A stretch of 64,000 nucleotides of DNA, from NCBI RefSeq assembly GCF_900700375.1, contig NC_041717.1:19544090-19608089 (forward strand), given 5' to 3'. A model generated the notes under the pieces. The model was not told where the DNA came from. It did not search any database and saw only the letters and a program-made list of their open reading frames with translations. Below are positions 1-11,431 of the stretch, piece after piece. The translations under genes were made by a program, and so were the position numbers. Each line of letters opens with the position of its first letter. Positions within the stretch are counted from its first letter, which is position 1. The stretch is from Denticeps clupeoides (Eukaryota; Chordata; Actinopteri; Clupeiformes; Denticipitidae).

Positions 1-404
1 GCCTCTTTTTCTGGTTTAAGCTGAAGAGGCTTCACACCTCCTGTAATGCAACCTTCCCATGGAAAGTGGCAGCCATAGCACCCATGGGAGAAGAGACAAG
101 CTGGAGCGAGACGTGCTAAGTGGAGCAGGTGCTGCAATCAAAGCAGTGTCCCGGGTAGAAGACCTCGCCACATCTCCGATGTCAGGGTGTGTCAGCGGGG
201 CAGGATAGGGTGTCTTTCGGGTGAATATTTACTGTTGTGGTGTTTTGGGGTCTCACACTGATGGATCGCTTGTTAGGTGCAGACAGGTCATTTTGGAGGC
301 AGGGGAAGAATTTTATATGTGTGTTTGAAGATGAAACATACTGGTTTGGGGTTCAGATGTCAGAGGGCACTAAAAAATGAAGTGATTGTGAAACACTGTA
401 GCAT
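1..404. other. Unassigned left edge
   Basis: No gene, RNA or repeat is recognised here. The sequence is of ordinary composition and runs into the tRNA-derived tandem array. Confidence 0.5.
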
Positions 405-1131
405 AGCACACGGTGCACAACAAAAAAGCTGCATGCCCAATGTGGGGCTTGAACCCACAACGCTGAAATTAAAGGTGTCAAGCTTATAAAAGCTTATAAA
501 CCAACATAGTGCTTGAACCCAAGACCCTGAAATTACAAGTGTCAAATGTTACCAACTGAGCTAGCCGGGCACAAAAAGCTGAATGCCCAACGTGGGGCTT
601 GAACCCACAACCTTGAAATTACAAATGTCAAGCTTTTTATAGGTAAGCACCTAACATGGGGCTTGAACCCACAACCATGAAATGACGTGTCAAACCTTGC
701 AAACTAGGCTCAGACCCAACGACCCTGAGACTAAGAGTCTCATGATCTACCGAATGAGCTAGCAGGCACATAAATGCTAAGTGCCCAAAGTGGGGCTTGA
801 ACCCACGACCCTAAAATTACAAGTGTCAAGCTTGTAAAAGATAAGTACCTAATATGGGGCTTGAACCCACAACCATGAAATGACGTGTCAAACCTTGCAA
901 ACTAAGCTAGCGGGGTACAAAAAACAGAACGCCCAACGTGGGTCTTGAACAAATGACCTTGAGATTAAGAGTCTCATGCTTCAAGCTGCCCAGGCACCAA
1001 AAGGTAAGCACCCAATGTGGGGCTCGAACCCATGACCGATTGAGGTAGCCGAGCACAAAAAACTGAATGCCCAATTTGGGCCTTGAACCCTTGACACTGA
1101 AATTACAAGTGTCAAGCTTGTAAAAGTTAAG

Positions 1132-1204
1132 CGCCCAACATGGGGCTTGAACCAACGACCCTGAGATTAAAAGTCTCATGCACTACCGACTGAGCTACCC
1201 AGGC
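1132..1204 (-). tRNA. tRNA-Lys(TTT)-like unit of the array
   Basis: This 73-nt unit has the correct spacing of all arms. The anticodon stem TGAGA/TCTCA is perfect around loop CTTTTAA, giving anticodon TTT (Lys). The acceptor has a G-G clash at pair 7-66, and the D-stem and T-stem each have one mismatch. It may be a weak gene or a recent pseudogene. It is the only TTT anticodon I noticed among the CTT units. Confidence 0.4.
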
Positions 1205-1389
1205 TGAAAAATCTGAAGGCCCAACGTGGGGCCTGAAACCACGACCATGAAGTTACAAGTGTCAAACAATACCAACTGAGCTAGCCGGGCAAAAAAAGCT
1301 GAACGCCCAATGTGGGGCTTGAACCCATGACCATGAAATTACAAGTGTCAAACGTTACCAACTAAGCTAGCTGGGCCCAAATCGCTGAA

Positions 1390-1462
1390 TGCCCAACATA
1401 GGACTCGAGCCCACGACCTTGAGATTAAGAGTCTCATGCTTCAACAACTGAGCTACCCAGGC
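1390..1462 (-). tRNA. tRNA-Lys(CTT)-like unit of the array
   Basis: A 73-nt unit with a perfect anticodon stem and loop CTCTTAA (anticodon CTT). The T-stem pairs with wobble pairs. The acceptor has one mismatch (7-66), the D-stem one mismatch, and the T-loop starts CT instead of TT. It is one of the best-preserved units but probably not fully functional. Confidence 0.4.
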
Positions 1463-2526
1463 ACAAAAAGATAAGCGCCCAACATGGGGTTAGAACCCAC
1501 GACCCTAAAATTACAAGTGTCAAGCTTGTAAAAGAGGAACACCCAACATGGGGCTTGAACCCACAACCCTAAGATTAAGAATTTCATGCTCTATTGACAG
1601 TTAGCTGGGCACAAAAGGCTGAGCACCCAACGTGGGGCTTGAACCCACAACCCTAAGATTAAGAATTTCATGCTCTATTGACAGTTAGCTGGGCACAAAA
1701 GGCTGAGCACCCAACGTGGGGCTTGAACCCACAACCCTAAGATTAAGAATTTCATGCTCTATTGACAGAGTTAGCTGGGCACAAAATGCTGAGCACCCAA
1801 CCTGGGGCTTGAAGTGTCAAACTAGTAAAAGCTGATAACCCAACACAGGGCTTGAACCCACAACCATGAAATTACAAGTGTCAAGCTTGTAAAAGATGAG
1901 CAGCCAACATGGGGCTTGAACCCCATGAGTCTCATGCTCAACCGACTAAACAAGCCTTGAACCTACAACCATGAAATTAAAAGTGACAAACGTTACCAAC
2001 TGAGCTAGCCAGGCGCAAAAAGCTGAATGCCCAACAAGGGGCTTGGACCCATGACCCTGAAATTGCAAGAGTCAAACTTGATAAACAGTCACAAAAAGCA
2101 GAACGTCCAACCAGGGTCTTGAACACACGACCTTGAGATTAAGAGTCTCATGCTTCAACGACTGAGCAACCCAGGCATTAAAAGGTAAGTGCCCAATGTG
2201 GGGCTCGAACCCATGACCGACTGAGCTAGCAGAGCACAAAAAACGGAATGCCCAACGTGGGCCTTGAACCCATGACACAGAAATTACAAGTGTCAAGCTT
2301 GTAAAAGTTGAGAGGCCAACATGGGGCTTGAACCAACGACCGTGAGATTAAGAGTCTCATGCTCAACTGACTAAGATAGCCAGGCACAAAAAGATGAATT
2401 TCCTTTGTGGGGTTTGAACCCACAGCTGTGAAATTAAAAGTTACCAACTAAGCTAGCCGGGCGCAAAAAGCTGAAGGACCAACAAGGGGCTTGGACCCAT
2501 GACCCTGAAATTACAAGAGTCAAACT

Positions 2527-2850
2527 TGACAAAAATAGAGAGAAAAATAGAGCAGACTCGAAAACCCGGAAAATCCGTTTTCGATGGAAAACAGCTGGGA
2601 AAGAAAGTTAAAGTCCCTTCCCCACATGAGAACAGATCTGTATACAACAAAGGCAAAGAAATGTCATGGCTCCGCGACGTCCCATCTTACAGAAGGCCGC
2701 TTGATCCCCTGGGTCACTCGAGTATTCAGGGTCCATGGGGATCACAATTGGTTCGTCCTTCCTGGTCAGTTGGGAATTCAAATGTAGCCGATAGTGGTGG
2801 TTCCGTGTCCTTTACAATCTTCAGGCATCTTATAAGTGTAAGGAAAGGAA
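2527..2850. other. Non-repeat insert inside the tRNA-like array
   Basis: About 325 bp with no resemblance to the tRNA-like unit interrupt the array. The array resumes at about 2851 with the same ATTACAAGTGT segment that precedes the insert (2511-2521, with small differences), so the insert may be flanked by duplicated array sequence. No family is recognised. The phrase GTTAAAGTCCCTTC within it also occurs at about 15450 and 15480. Confidence 0.4.
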
Positions 2851-3403
2851 ATTACAAGTGTAAAGCTTGTAAAAGATGAGCACCCAAAATGGGGCTTTAA
2901 CCCACGATCCTGAGATTAAGAGTCTCATGCGGTGCTGACTGAGATAGCCAGGCATGAAAGCTGAATGCCCAACATGGAGCTTGAACCTACAACCCTGAAA
3001 CTGCAAGTGTCAAGCTTGTTAATGTTGAGCCCCCAAAGTGGGGCTTGAACCCACGGCCCTGAAATTACAAGAGTCAAGCTTTACCAACTGAGATAAACAG
3101 TCACAAAAAGCAGAACGCCCAACCTGGGTCTTGAACAAATGACCTTGACATTAGGAGTCTCATGCTTCAACAACTGAGCTACCCAGGCACAAAAAGATAA
3201 GCGCCCAAGGTGGGGCTCGAACCCACGACCTACTGAGCTAGCCAGGCACAAAAAACTCAATGCCCACCGTGGGGCTTCAACCCATGACCCTGAAATTACA
3301 AGTGTCAAACTTGTAAGAGATGAGCGCCCAACGTGGGGCTTGAACCAACAACCGTGAATTTACATGTGTCAAACCTTACCAACTGAACTAGCCAAAAGGT
3401 GAA

Positions 3404-3476
3404 CACCCAACATGGGACTTGAACCCATAACCCTGAGATAAAGAGGATCATGCTCTACCGACTGAGCTAGCCAGGC
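3404..3476 (-). tRNA. tRNA-Lys(CTT)-like unit at the array edge
   Basis: A 73-nt unit with a pairable acceptor stem (several G-T pairs), intact D-stem GCTC/GAGC, intact T-stem ATGGG/CCCAT and a canonical TTCAAGT T-loop. The anticodon loop CTCTTTA gives CTT. Two of five anticodon-stem pairs are lost. The A and B boxes look usable by Pol III. Confidence 0.4.
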
Positions 3477-3552
3477 ACAAAAACATGAGCACACAATGTA
3501 GGCCTTAAACCCACGACCCTGAACTTTAAAGTGTCAAGCTTTACCAACCGAG

Positions 3553-4709
3553 GAAAGCTTACATATTGTTGCATAACGATTAATGTTATAAAATTGATAT
3601 CGTAATGCTGATTCATCCTTTGACGTGCTGTTTTATTGGTCAAAATATCCACTGATAATCCTCTGGAAAAGTTAGTCAATTAATTTTCTCATTCTGCTGT
3701 TTACATTATCCATAAGAACTCGTAATGTTTCGTGATAAAATATTCATCACGATGAGTTTTTATGGCATCTTGTCCACCCAGGTCTTGCAACTGTGTCCAG
3801 TGTGCAAAGCCAATTTCACTCGTATCTATGCATGAGGCCACGTCTCCAATCTTACTGTGCCGTGCAAGAGAAAGCTCAGAACTGGACACTGTTCCAACGC
3901 AGCGTGACCTCGCTTGGTCTCCTAATCCAGCGTAGGTGTAGGTTTTCATCTGCTGGTCATGTCTCTGCTTTAAATAATTCAGCGGCCAGCGGAATGTTAA
4001 CATCAGATAAACGTATTACATCGTCCTCGTTGGGAGGTTTCAATGAATAAACTTCATCAGGGTGTAAAATGAGGAACCAACACGTGTGTAAATAGTCGTG
4101 TAAAAGACATTACTTAATAAGCGAAAGTGAATAAGGAAGCAGATATTGTTCCTGTTGAATGAGCTATAATGTAAAATGATTTTTATTTTATTCTTCACCA
4201 TCACACCCCACTTAAAATATACATATTTTTACGTCCAATTATGAAAGTGTCCTGTGGGTATTTGTTCCTGGTTCATAACATGTTCTAGACGATGTTGATT
4301 CCCCCATTAAGCCAGAAGTTTGGAACAATAAAATGAATATTAGGATGCATGCTTTCTTTTATTGTACACAAAAAGAGGATTGATTTTTTTTGGAGAATCA
4401 CGGCATGTGTATTTTTGTGCTGTGATCTTTTTCAGCTACGGCTCTATGCTGAGAATTTCACAGACTGTTTAGAATGGAACAGGGACCCTATGGACTATAG
4501 TGTGGTGTCACAAAAAAAAAATTATTCATATAGCGACTGGTTCCATGGACAACACATTTTTTGCAATCTGTACAGATTTGCTGTTTCATCATCTGATAAT
4601 CCACACACATTATGTGTAGATTTGTCAAATTATTTCTCAGAATGGACCATAGTTGAACGATCGCCTCATATATTCGTTTCTGCTCATCCTGTATGTTGAC
4701 AAGCCTCAA
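3553..4709. other. Intergenic, nothing recognised
   Basis: AT-leaning sequence with short open frames on both strands, none of which resembles a known protein or has neighbouring splice structure. Confidence 0.4.
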
Positions 4710-4862
4710 CTCTGGTGGTAGCACCACATGAAAGTTCCAGGCTCAAACCCCACTTACTACCATCGTGTCCCTGAGCAAGACACTTAACACCGAGTGTCTC
4801 CAGGGGAGGACTGTCCCTGTCACTACTGATTGTAAGTCGCTCTGGATAAGGGCGTCTGGAAA
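4710..4862 (+). mobile_element. SINE-2 fragment (CTGAGCAAGACACTTAACCC core family)
   Basis: It carries the body and 3' part of the family: ACTTACTACCATCGTGTCCC, the AAGACACTTAA core and the GTAAGTCGCTCTGGATAAGG tail. The tRNA-like head is degraded. Confidence 0.8.
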
Positions 4863-5130
4863 ACATTTGTGCATCTACCAAACACAGCAGTGTTCTTCGG
4901 GCAAGATACCAACCAAAGCCAAAGTGTTTCATGCATGAAGGTTAGGTCAGGGTGTCACGGCCCTAAAAATGGCAGTACTGGCCATGGCCGGGCTCAGATG
5001 AAAATACGTCCCCAGACACGCTGCTATTTATGCTGCTCAGATAATTACATCTTTACACCAGAGAGAGAGAACGCACATCTGGCGTCATCGTTCATATATA
5101 ATTGAGACATGGGCACATTAATGTGTTCTA

Positions 5131-5378
5131 TATATATATATATATATACACAGTACAGGCCAAAGGTTTGGACGCACCTTCTCATTCAACGTGTTGTCTT
5201 TATTTTCATGACCATTTACGTTGGTAGATTCTCACTGAAGGCATCAAAACTATGAATGAACACGTGTGGAGTTATGTACTTAACAAAAAAAGGTGAAGTA
5301 ACTGAAAACGCTTTTTATATTCTAGTTTCTTTGATCTGATTACTGCTTTGCACGCTCTTGGCATTCTCTCGATATATA
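5131..5378 (+). mobile_element. Tc1-like terminal fragment with (TA)n
   Basis: A (TA)n tract leads into the terminal sequence CAGTACAGGCCAAAGGTTTG and about 225 bp of long terminal inverted repeat and adjoining sequence of the Tc1-like family seen at 26.5, 32.0 and 36.1 kb. Only one end is present. Confidence 0.75.
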
Positions 5379-5476
5379 TATAATGGGGGATCTGTGTGAA
5401 ACATTATTTCAGTACGCTGTACACTGTGTATCTTGAATCTTGAACCTCTACCGCTGGCCAGAGTTGGTGAGGCGCA

Positions 5477-5503
5477 TGACGTCAAACGGCGCCCCCTGGC
5501 GGC
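5477..5503 (+). promoter_or_regulatory. CRE and CTCF-like motif at the ccdc112 start
   Basis: A perfect palindromic CRE, TGACGTCA, lies at 5477-5484. GCGCCCCCTGGCGGC at 5489-5503 differs by one base from a common CTCF site form. Both lie within 45 bp upstream of the predicted ATG in a GC-rich patch, so this is probably the core promoter. Occupancy is inferred only. Confidence 0.45.
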
Positions 5504-5520
5504 CGCGGGCGGAATCAAAC

Positions 5521-8500
5521 ATGGCCGCCTTGGCGACCGGCGGCGTCGCATGCAAACAAAGACAGGTAACGTTCTATAAAGGTGGATCTGCGTGCATTTT
5601 ACCCCAGGGCAAGCACGAATAAACTTTAAGACAGGGTTTCTGGGCGCCGAAGACGCGTCAGTTAATTCGCAGACTCGTTGCCACCGACACGTGGCTTTGT
5701 TGTGTAGTTGTATAGCTATGTTATATATATATAAAAAAAACCCAGACGCGTTTGTTGCATTAAGTGCATGTTGCACGGAGCTCCTGTGTTCCCCGTATTT
5801 ATTCCGATTGCACAGTAAACACTTGTACTGTTTCAGAGCGCAGACGGAGCTGGCGGCGCCGGGTTTGCTAGAAAAGCTGCGCAGCTGAAAACGCTGTGAG
5901 TGTCTGACCCAGTTCCTCATTCAACCCACACAACCCCCCTTTTCTATTCTATTCCACACTCAACGTTTCTGGGGGGCAGATCTGATTGGAATCAGCCTCT
6001 GGAGACGCCTTGTGGGACGCTGGTGGCCTAGTGGGTAATCAGAAGGTTGCGGGTTCGAATCCTGAACGCAAGGTGCCACCGAGCAAAGCACCGTCCCCAC
6101 ACACTGCTCCCCGGGAGCCGGTCATGGCCGCCCACTGCTCACCGAGGGTGATGGTTAAAAGCGGAGGGAACATTTCACTGTGCCGTGTTTCATAATGACA
6201 ATTGCTTCACTGTGACTTGTGCAGGGTGGAAAAGTGTGAAAAGGAAGTCTGGCTGAGAAGCTGTCCGAGCCACGCTTTCGGAGCCCTGGAGGAGGCGCAC
6301 GTCACACTTAAAGAGGAGCTGAATGCTGAAAGTACGTGCAAGCAGGGGTTGGACCTTTAAAATAAAAAAATTCAAAGGTTTCAATTTTTTTGGTTGTTGT
6401 CTACAGATATACGAGTGCAACAGCATCTGATGAAAATCAACCAAGCCGTCAGCAGGTTCCAGAGGGACCTGTGTGATGCAAGGCCCTCTGACCTCCGTAG
6501 GTCAACGTCCAGATCACGCCACGTCACGTTGGCCAGAACTGCGCACTGACACTTTTCTTTCATTTTTTTGTACTATTTTAAAGTGATTGAGAAGCTGAAA
6601 GCAACCATGACGGAGGTTGAGGACATGATCAGCGGTTTCAGGGAGCAGCAGCATCAAAGGTACATTGCTGTAAATGTGTCCTCACCCACCTTTAGTATTT
6701 AACACTACTCGATCCACATTTTTTTTACTCTATCCACGTAGTTTTATTATAAGAATAACAACAAGAACAACATTTATTTCTTATATAACCCAAAATCACA
6801 TACAGTACGTCTCAATGGGCTTTGACGGACCCTACAGTTGACACCCCCCACACTTGACCCTTCTGCACACAAGGAAAAACTCTACAGAAAAAAAACTCTA
6901 GGAGATATAAAAAAAAAAAGAAACGTTGGGAAGGAGTGATGCAGAGAGGGACCCCCTTCCAGGGTAGAGTGAGCCTGCAAGTGGTGTCAGTGCAGGGTTG
7001 GTGATGGTTTGTCCAATAAGAAAAAAAGTCCTACAGTTGTAGAGGTGGAGAAGTCCAGAGTGTAGTCCAGTGTCATGGTCTACATTACGTGTCCATTATG
7101 ATGCTGCTGGTCCATATGAAGATCCCTGAAGCTGTGGTTGTTATGGTGGTGGTGGTGGCTGTGGTGACCCTCTGGTTCGTTTCAACCAGGATTTATCTGC
7201 TCTTCACTGGGGTCTGCCGGTAGTCTGTGCGCTTGATTCCATGTCTCGGAGAAAAACAAACAGAAGCAGTGGCAGATGGTGGCACTGTACGACCGATACT
7301 GAAATACGTGGTAATAGTGGTATATTGGTGCTACAGTGGCCCGGTACCCTGACTAGGACAGCCTAACCAGGGTGAATTTAACACTGTCTGTGTTTGACTA
7401 GGTGACGGTGTGATAACAGAAGGCCGGAGAAAACAGATGTACTTTAAATATATTAAATATTATAGATATAGATTTTATATACGACGGAAAGGCGGCCTTT
7501 TCAAAATTTCATGTATGTAGCATCTTATACTGTTGGATGTGGAAGTTTGTGTTTATCACGGCACATTCACAGATTCCCTGCATCCTTCTCAGCGTCAGTC
7601 CACTGTCCTCCTTTCCACGCAGCTTCGAGGAACTGCTGAAAGAAGAGAGAACCTGCTGGCAGCAGGTCTGTGCCTTTCAGAAGAAGATCGAAACCTGGTC
7701 TTTTGCTTCAAAACCAGGCGCCGCGCTGCCCCGCGGCCCCTCAAGCGCGGTCCTGAAGGCGGGACTTCCTCCTGAGGTGAGCGCTCTGGAGACCTTCCTG
7801 CAGCAGACCGGCGGGCAGCACGGGGGGTGGGATCAGTACGACCACCAGAGCTTCCTCAAGCTGTGGACCAGGCATGGTGGGAAGGCTTCCTACAGGAGGG
7901 AGGCGGCGCTGCATCTGCCCCACAGGACCGAGGAGGAGGTCCGACTGCATGAGGACTGGTTCCTGATGCTCAGAGAGCTGCAGGAGAAGAAGAGAGAGGT
8001 GACCCGTAATTCATCTTCTACATCCATCATACAGTAGGACCCTGACCCTACAGTTCCAAATTTGAACTCCTCAGGCCATCGACCGGTGGAGGACATGCAG
8101 ACAAAAGGAGAAGCAGCAGCAACTGCAGAAGCACGAGGAGCAGCAGGAGGAAGAGAGGAGGAACAGGGGGTCGGTGGAGGAGCAGAAACGCTTGACACAG
8201 CAGGAGAGGATGGGCGCCGCCAAGCAGCTGCAGGAGTGGAGGAACCAACGGGAACACCGCCGGCAAGAGGTGGAAGATCAGAAGATGAAGGAGGAGTTAG
8301 AGAGGAGGAGGAAGGCCCAGGAGGAGCGTAGGAAGCAGGCGGAGGTCAAGCTCGCAGTGCAGGCCCACTGCCAGCAGAGGAAGGAACAGGAGGAGCAACG
8401 TCTCCTGGAGAAGGAGGCCCGGGACCATGTGGAGATGGAGGAGAGGAGGAGAGAGGCGTCCCAACTGATCCAGCACTTCCAGGAGAGGGTGAGCGTCTCC

Positions 8501-8992
8501 CTTTTCTTCAGACCCCCTTTCTGTTCCATTTGTACTGGACTCAGTGGCTCTCCTGTTCGTCCAGGATCTACATAAGCTGGGAGCGAAGCTGCAGAAGAAG
8601 CAGCAGAGGGAGCTGGAAGATCTGGAGAAAGAGAAGAGGCAGGCTGTGCTGAAAGAGAAGGTCAGAACCCTCTACAGACAGGAAGGGAAAGGATCGTCCA
8701 GCAGTTTACAGAGTAAAATATACTAAGCGCAACGAAATTCTTACTTGAGCACCATCTCTACAGACAAGAACGCCAAAATGGCGCAACAATACCAAAAAAA
8801 CACAGCCTGCCAATATATATAATATTTTTTATATATCTGCCAGTATGAGTATAAATAAATATCTAAGTAAGTAAAGTTAAGTAACATGGGTGTGTAAGTT
8901 CCAGCATTGTCCTGTCCTGTTACTCTGCTGCATTGAATGGTCATTTTTTACTGGTCTGAATATCAGCAGACCAGCAGTGCTGTGTGTTGACA

Positions 8993-9059
<67 letters not shown>

Positions 9060-9321
9060 TTCCCTGGTTCAGGCCGAAGCTCACATCAGCAGAGATCCTG
9101 CAAGGCTCTGGAGACCAACAAAAGGATGGGAGGAGCGCCTGAAGGACATCGGACCGACGGGCGGGGGACCAGTCCTGCAGATGTTCCACAGGTACGCGGC
9201 TTCGCAGCTAAACGCTGACTTGCACACTCGAGTTGAGTGTAACGGACCTGTTTTTTTTGTTTTTTTTTTGTCCTTTTTCCGTCCCTGCAGGGCTGTGCCG
9301 AGCTGGAGGCAGGGCTTGTAG
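5521..9321 (+). CDS. ccdc112: Coiled-coil domain-containing protein 112
   Basis: Ten coding exons joined by consistent phases: 5521-5565, 5837-5895, 6225-6331, 6407-6496, 6584-6659, 7623-7998, 8075-8488, 8565-8660, 9073-9191, 9291-9321. They give 470 residues, close to the vertebrate protein. Identity rests on family landmarks: QQTGGQHGGWDQYDHQSFLK, LPHRTEEEVRLHEDWF, a long Glu/Arg/Gln-rich coiled coil (exons 7-8), ISRDPARLWRPTKGWEER, IGPTGGGP, and the terminal AVPSWRQGL. The family is associated with centriolar satellites and cilia; nothing in the sequence shows a catalytic site. The start is set by the short first exon encoding MAALATGGVACKQRQ; the N-terminal two exons are the least certain because they are poorly conserved. 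A SINE-1 sits in intron 2 and an R-repeat in intron 5. Transcription ends near the AATAAA at 9373. Confidence 0.9.
6018..6217 (+). mobile_element. SINE-1 copy (GCACCGTCCCCACACACTGC core family)
   Basis: A tRNA-like head (GTGGCCTAGTGGG, B-box GGGTTCGAATCC) is followed by the family core and a TGACAATTGCTTCAC-like tail. It lies in ccdc112 intron 2 and ends a few bases before the exon 3 acceptor. Confidence 0.85.
6755..7440 (-). repeat. Dispersed R-repeat in ccdc112 intron 5
   Basis: It contains CATTTATTTCTTATATAACC, CAATGGGCTTTGACGGACC, and further on GGACAGCCTAACCAGGGTGA. Pieces of the same sequence recur at 15.6-16.1, 25.3-25.6, 52.0-52.3 and 60.2-60.4 kb. The minus-strand copies end in a TTG-rich tail, suggesting a retroposed element. 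The class is not identified. Confidence 0.65.
8992..9055 (+). repeat. (GT)n microsatellite
   Basis: About 64 bp of GT repeats with a GC-rich GCGCGCGCG interruption, in the ccdc112 intron just upstream of the penultimate exon acceptor at 9072. Confidence 0.95.
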
Positions 9322-9372
9322 GACAGTCCTGTCCCAACTTCACAAGCTGACATGACACCATCACAAAGCCTT

Positions 9373-9378
9373 AATAAA
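9373..9378 (+). promoter_or_regulatory. Poly(A) signal of ccdc112
   Basis: AATAAA lies about 52 bp after the ccdc112 stop codon. Confidence 0.75.
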
Positions 9379-9394
9379 CGTGTCCTTGTTTATA

Positions 9395-10306
9395 GTGAAA
9401 GTTGATGACTAATTTGTTCTGTGTGTGACGTGAAAAAACATGAATATGCACTTAATAAAACACTAATTAAACATGCTAATGAAAATTATCATAGGTGACA
9501 GTGAAATGTGTCCTCTGCATTTAACAATCACCCTTAGATGGCAGCCATGCACCTTGACTGTTCAGGATTTTGTAAAGGTACAACGTCACTTGCTGGTTCT
9601 GACACCCATATAATTCTATCCTTTACTGTGTGAACTTTCAGAGGTGGACAAGGGGTCGCCTTTCTGCCATGACCAGCGGTCTGATGTTCAGCTGTTTATG
9701 CTACAGAACATTTACTGGAGCAGAGAAGCTCATCCAGCAGTTATATAGAGGGAACACCTGACTAGTTCTGTTTCTCTAGAGACCAAGTCATCTACAGACT
9801 GTCTACAGACTCGCGTTATAAAAGGTGCCACGTGTGCGCCATGTAACGCTGGGCTGAAAAAACTGGTCTTTTACACACGTTGACTTATTAATCGCACATT
9901 TGGTGGGTCGAATGTTTTTTTTATTCATTTGGAGTTATTTGGACACCAAATGTCAGTAAATTACTTTATTTGAAGGTAGCAACAAAAAGGTAGGCTGTTG
10001 TTTTTAACATTATTTAAATGAACCCATTACATGCATTTTATTAAACTTTTAGATTTGTCACATATAGATAAATTTTTTATGCAACAACAAAAATATATTG
10101 CAGAAAAGAACCAAAATATCAATAACTGTATTAAGCATGCACTTTTTCAAATAATTATTTTGTGCTGAAATTATAATGTATTTTATGTACACAAGTTTCA
10201 TAAAATCATAAAAAATATGTTAACCACCAATCCCACCAATTCTAAGCAAGTGAAAGATATATGAGTAGCGAGTAACTGTGTGACCCCGTGGCGTGTGTGT
10301 GTGAGG
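9395..10306. other. Intergenic between convergent ccdc112 and finTRIM
   Basis: AT-rich. It holds a SINE-1 fragment (minus, about 9487-9560) and, for the minus-strand gene, AATAAA complements at 9965-9970 and 10037-10042 that could serve as poly(A) signals. Nothing else is recognised. Confidence 0.6.
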
Positions 10307-11376
10307 CTACTTTAATTTGCAGAGGGACACGGTGCTGCCCGAGCTGCAAGTCCCCATGGAAAAGCCGAACCCTGGATACAGGGGCTCGGTGAACGTGGCG
10401 TGGAAGGTGTGCAGGTGGGTCAGGCGGCCAGAGGAGACGCTGTAGAAGGACAGGGTGCCGGCCGTCCAGTCCAAATACACTCCGACCCTGTTGGAGGGGG
10501 TGCTGGGGACGGGGATGTGAGTGTGGTCGTTGTTGTGGTAGGCGCCGTAGCCGTAATCGGCGCACTGCAGGCTCCAGGACTGGACGTTCTGGCCCAGCCA
10601 GCCGTCACAACCGTGTCTTGTCCTGCTGATCCCTTTATACGTCACGGCCACGTAGACGTCGAACCCGCTCCACTCCATCTCCCAGTAGCAGCGAGTGCAC
10701 AGAGCCTCCCTGCAGAGCACCTGCTCCCCGTGCCGAAACCGCTCCGGGCCGTCGGGGTACGGCAGCTCCTCCGGCACGCCGGTCACCGTCCGGCCCTCCT
10801 CAGACAGGGACAGTTGGTTGTACGCCGTGTTCGGGTCCAGTGTGAGCGCGCAGGCATCTGCAGACATTACGAAATGAAGGATCAAGCCATCCCTCTACCC
10901 GGTAGAGTCTACCGGGTCAAATGATCTGGTAGTGGTAGTAGCCTAGTGGGTAACACACTCGCCTATGAACCAGAAGACCCGGGTTCAAATCCCACTTACT
11001 ACCATCGTGTCCCTGAGCAAGACACTTAACCCTAAAATTGCTCCAGGGAGACTGTCCCTGTAACTACTGATTGTAAGTTGCTCTGGATAAGGGCGTCTGA
11101 TAAATGCTGTAAATGTAAATTTAAATGATCTGTTCGGTCAGTGCTCCTCTTTCCCACGCTTGTCTGCCATAGTTCTGATGCCCAACAAACTAGGCCCACA
11201 AGCTAACTTTTATTATTTATTATTCTACATGAACTTTGGGGTATTTAGTGTACATTTACAAGTGTTAAGAATGACTTGTCATGCTTAATTAACTGCAAAA
11301 TGTAATTATTTTCACATACACACCATCATTTTTTGTCAGATGCATCAGACTTTTCCTGTTTATTAGTAGGTGTGTA

Positions 11377-11431
<55 letters not shown>

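Larger units (their letters stand above)
405..3552 (-). repeat. Tandem array of tRNA-Lys-derived units
   Basis: About 37 head-to-tail copies, all on the minus strand, each carry a T-arm/B-box (GGTTCAAGCCCC on the minus strand) and an acceptor end GTTGGGC. Full units of roughly 75-85 bp read as tRNA-Lys: acceptor GCCYGGS, A-box TAGCTCAGTYGGTA and anticodon arm TGAGA-CTCTTAA-TCTCA (anticodon CTT). A second type has TGACA-CTTGTAA-TTTCA, which puts TGT in the anticodon position. Many units are shortened: some run from the anticodon arm straight into GTAAAAG without a D-arm, others go from the T-arm straight to the D-arm with no anticodon arm. Most units are followed on the minus strand by a run of T (TTTTT or TTTT), as expected of Pol III terminators. 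Every unit I folded by hand had at least one stem mismatch, so most are probably dead copies. The array may be a decayed tRNA-Lys cluster or a tRNA-derived satellite. Confidence 0.85.

Noticed and set aside
2499-2879. 126-codon frame in the tRNA-like array insert
   Set aside because: No recognisable domain, and it runs into array sequence at both ends.
405-3552. CRISPR-like array
   Set aside because: The repeats are tRNA-derived, the spacers are not unique and the genome is eukaryotic.
4349-4727. Open frames on both strands at 4.3-4.7 kb
   Set aside because: No similarity I recognise and no splice or start context.
8890-9364. Open frames across the (GT)n tract
   Set aside because: Low-complexity repeat translation; they overlap the true ccdc112 exon in another frame or strand.
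10400-10924. Plus-strand frame of 174 codons
   Set aside because: It is antisense to the PRY-SPRY exon of the finTRIM gene.
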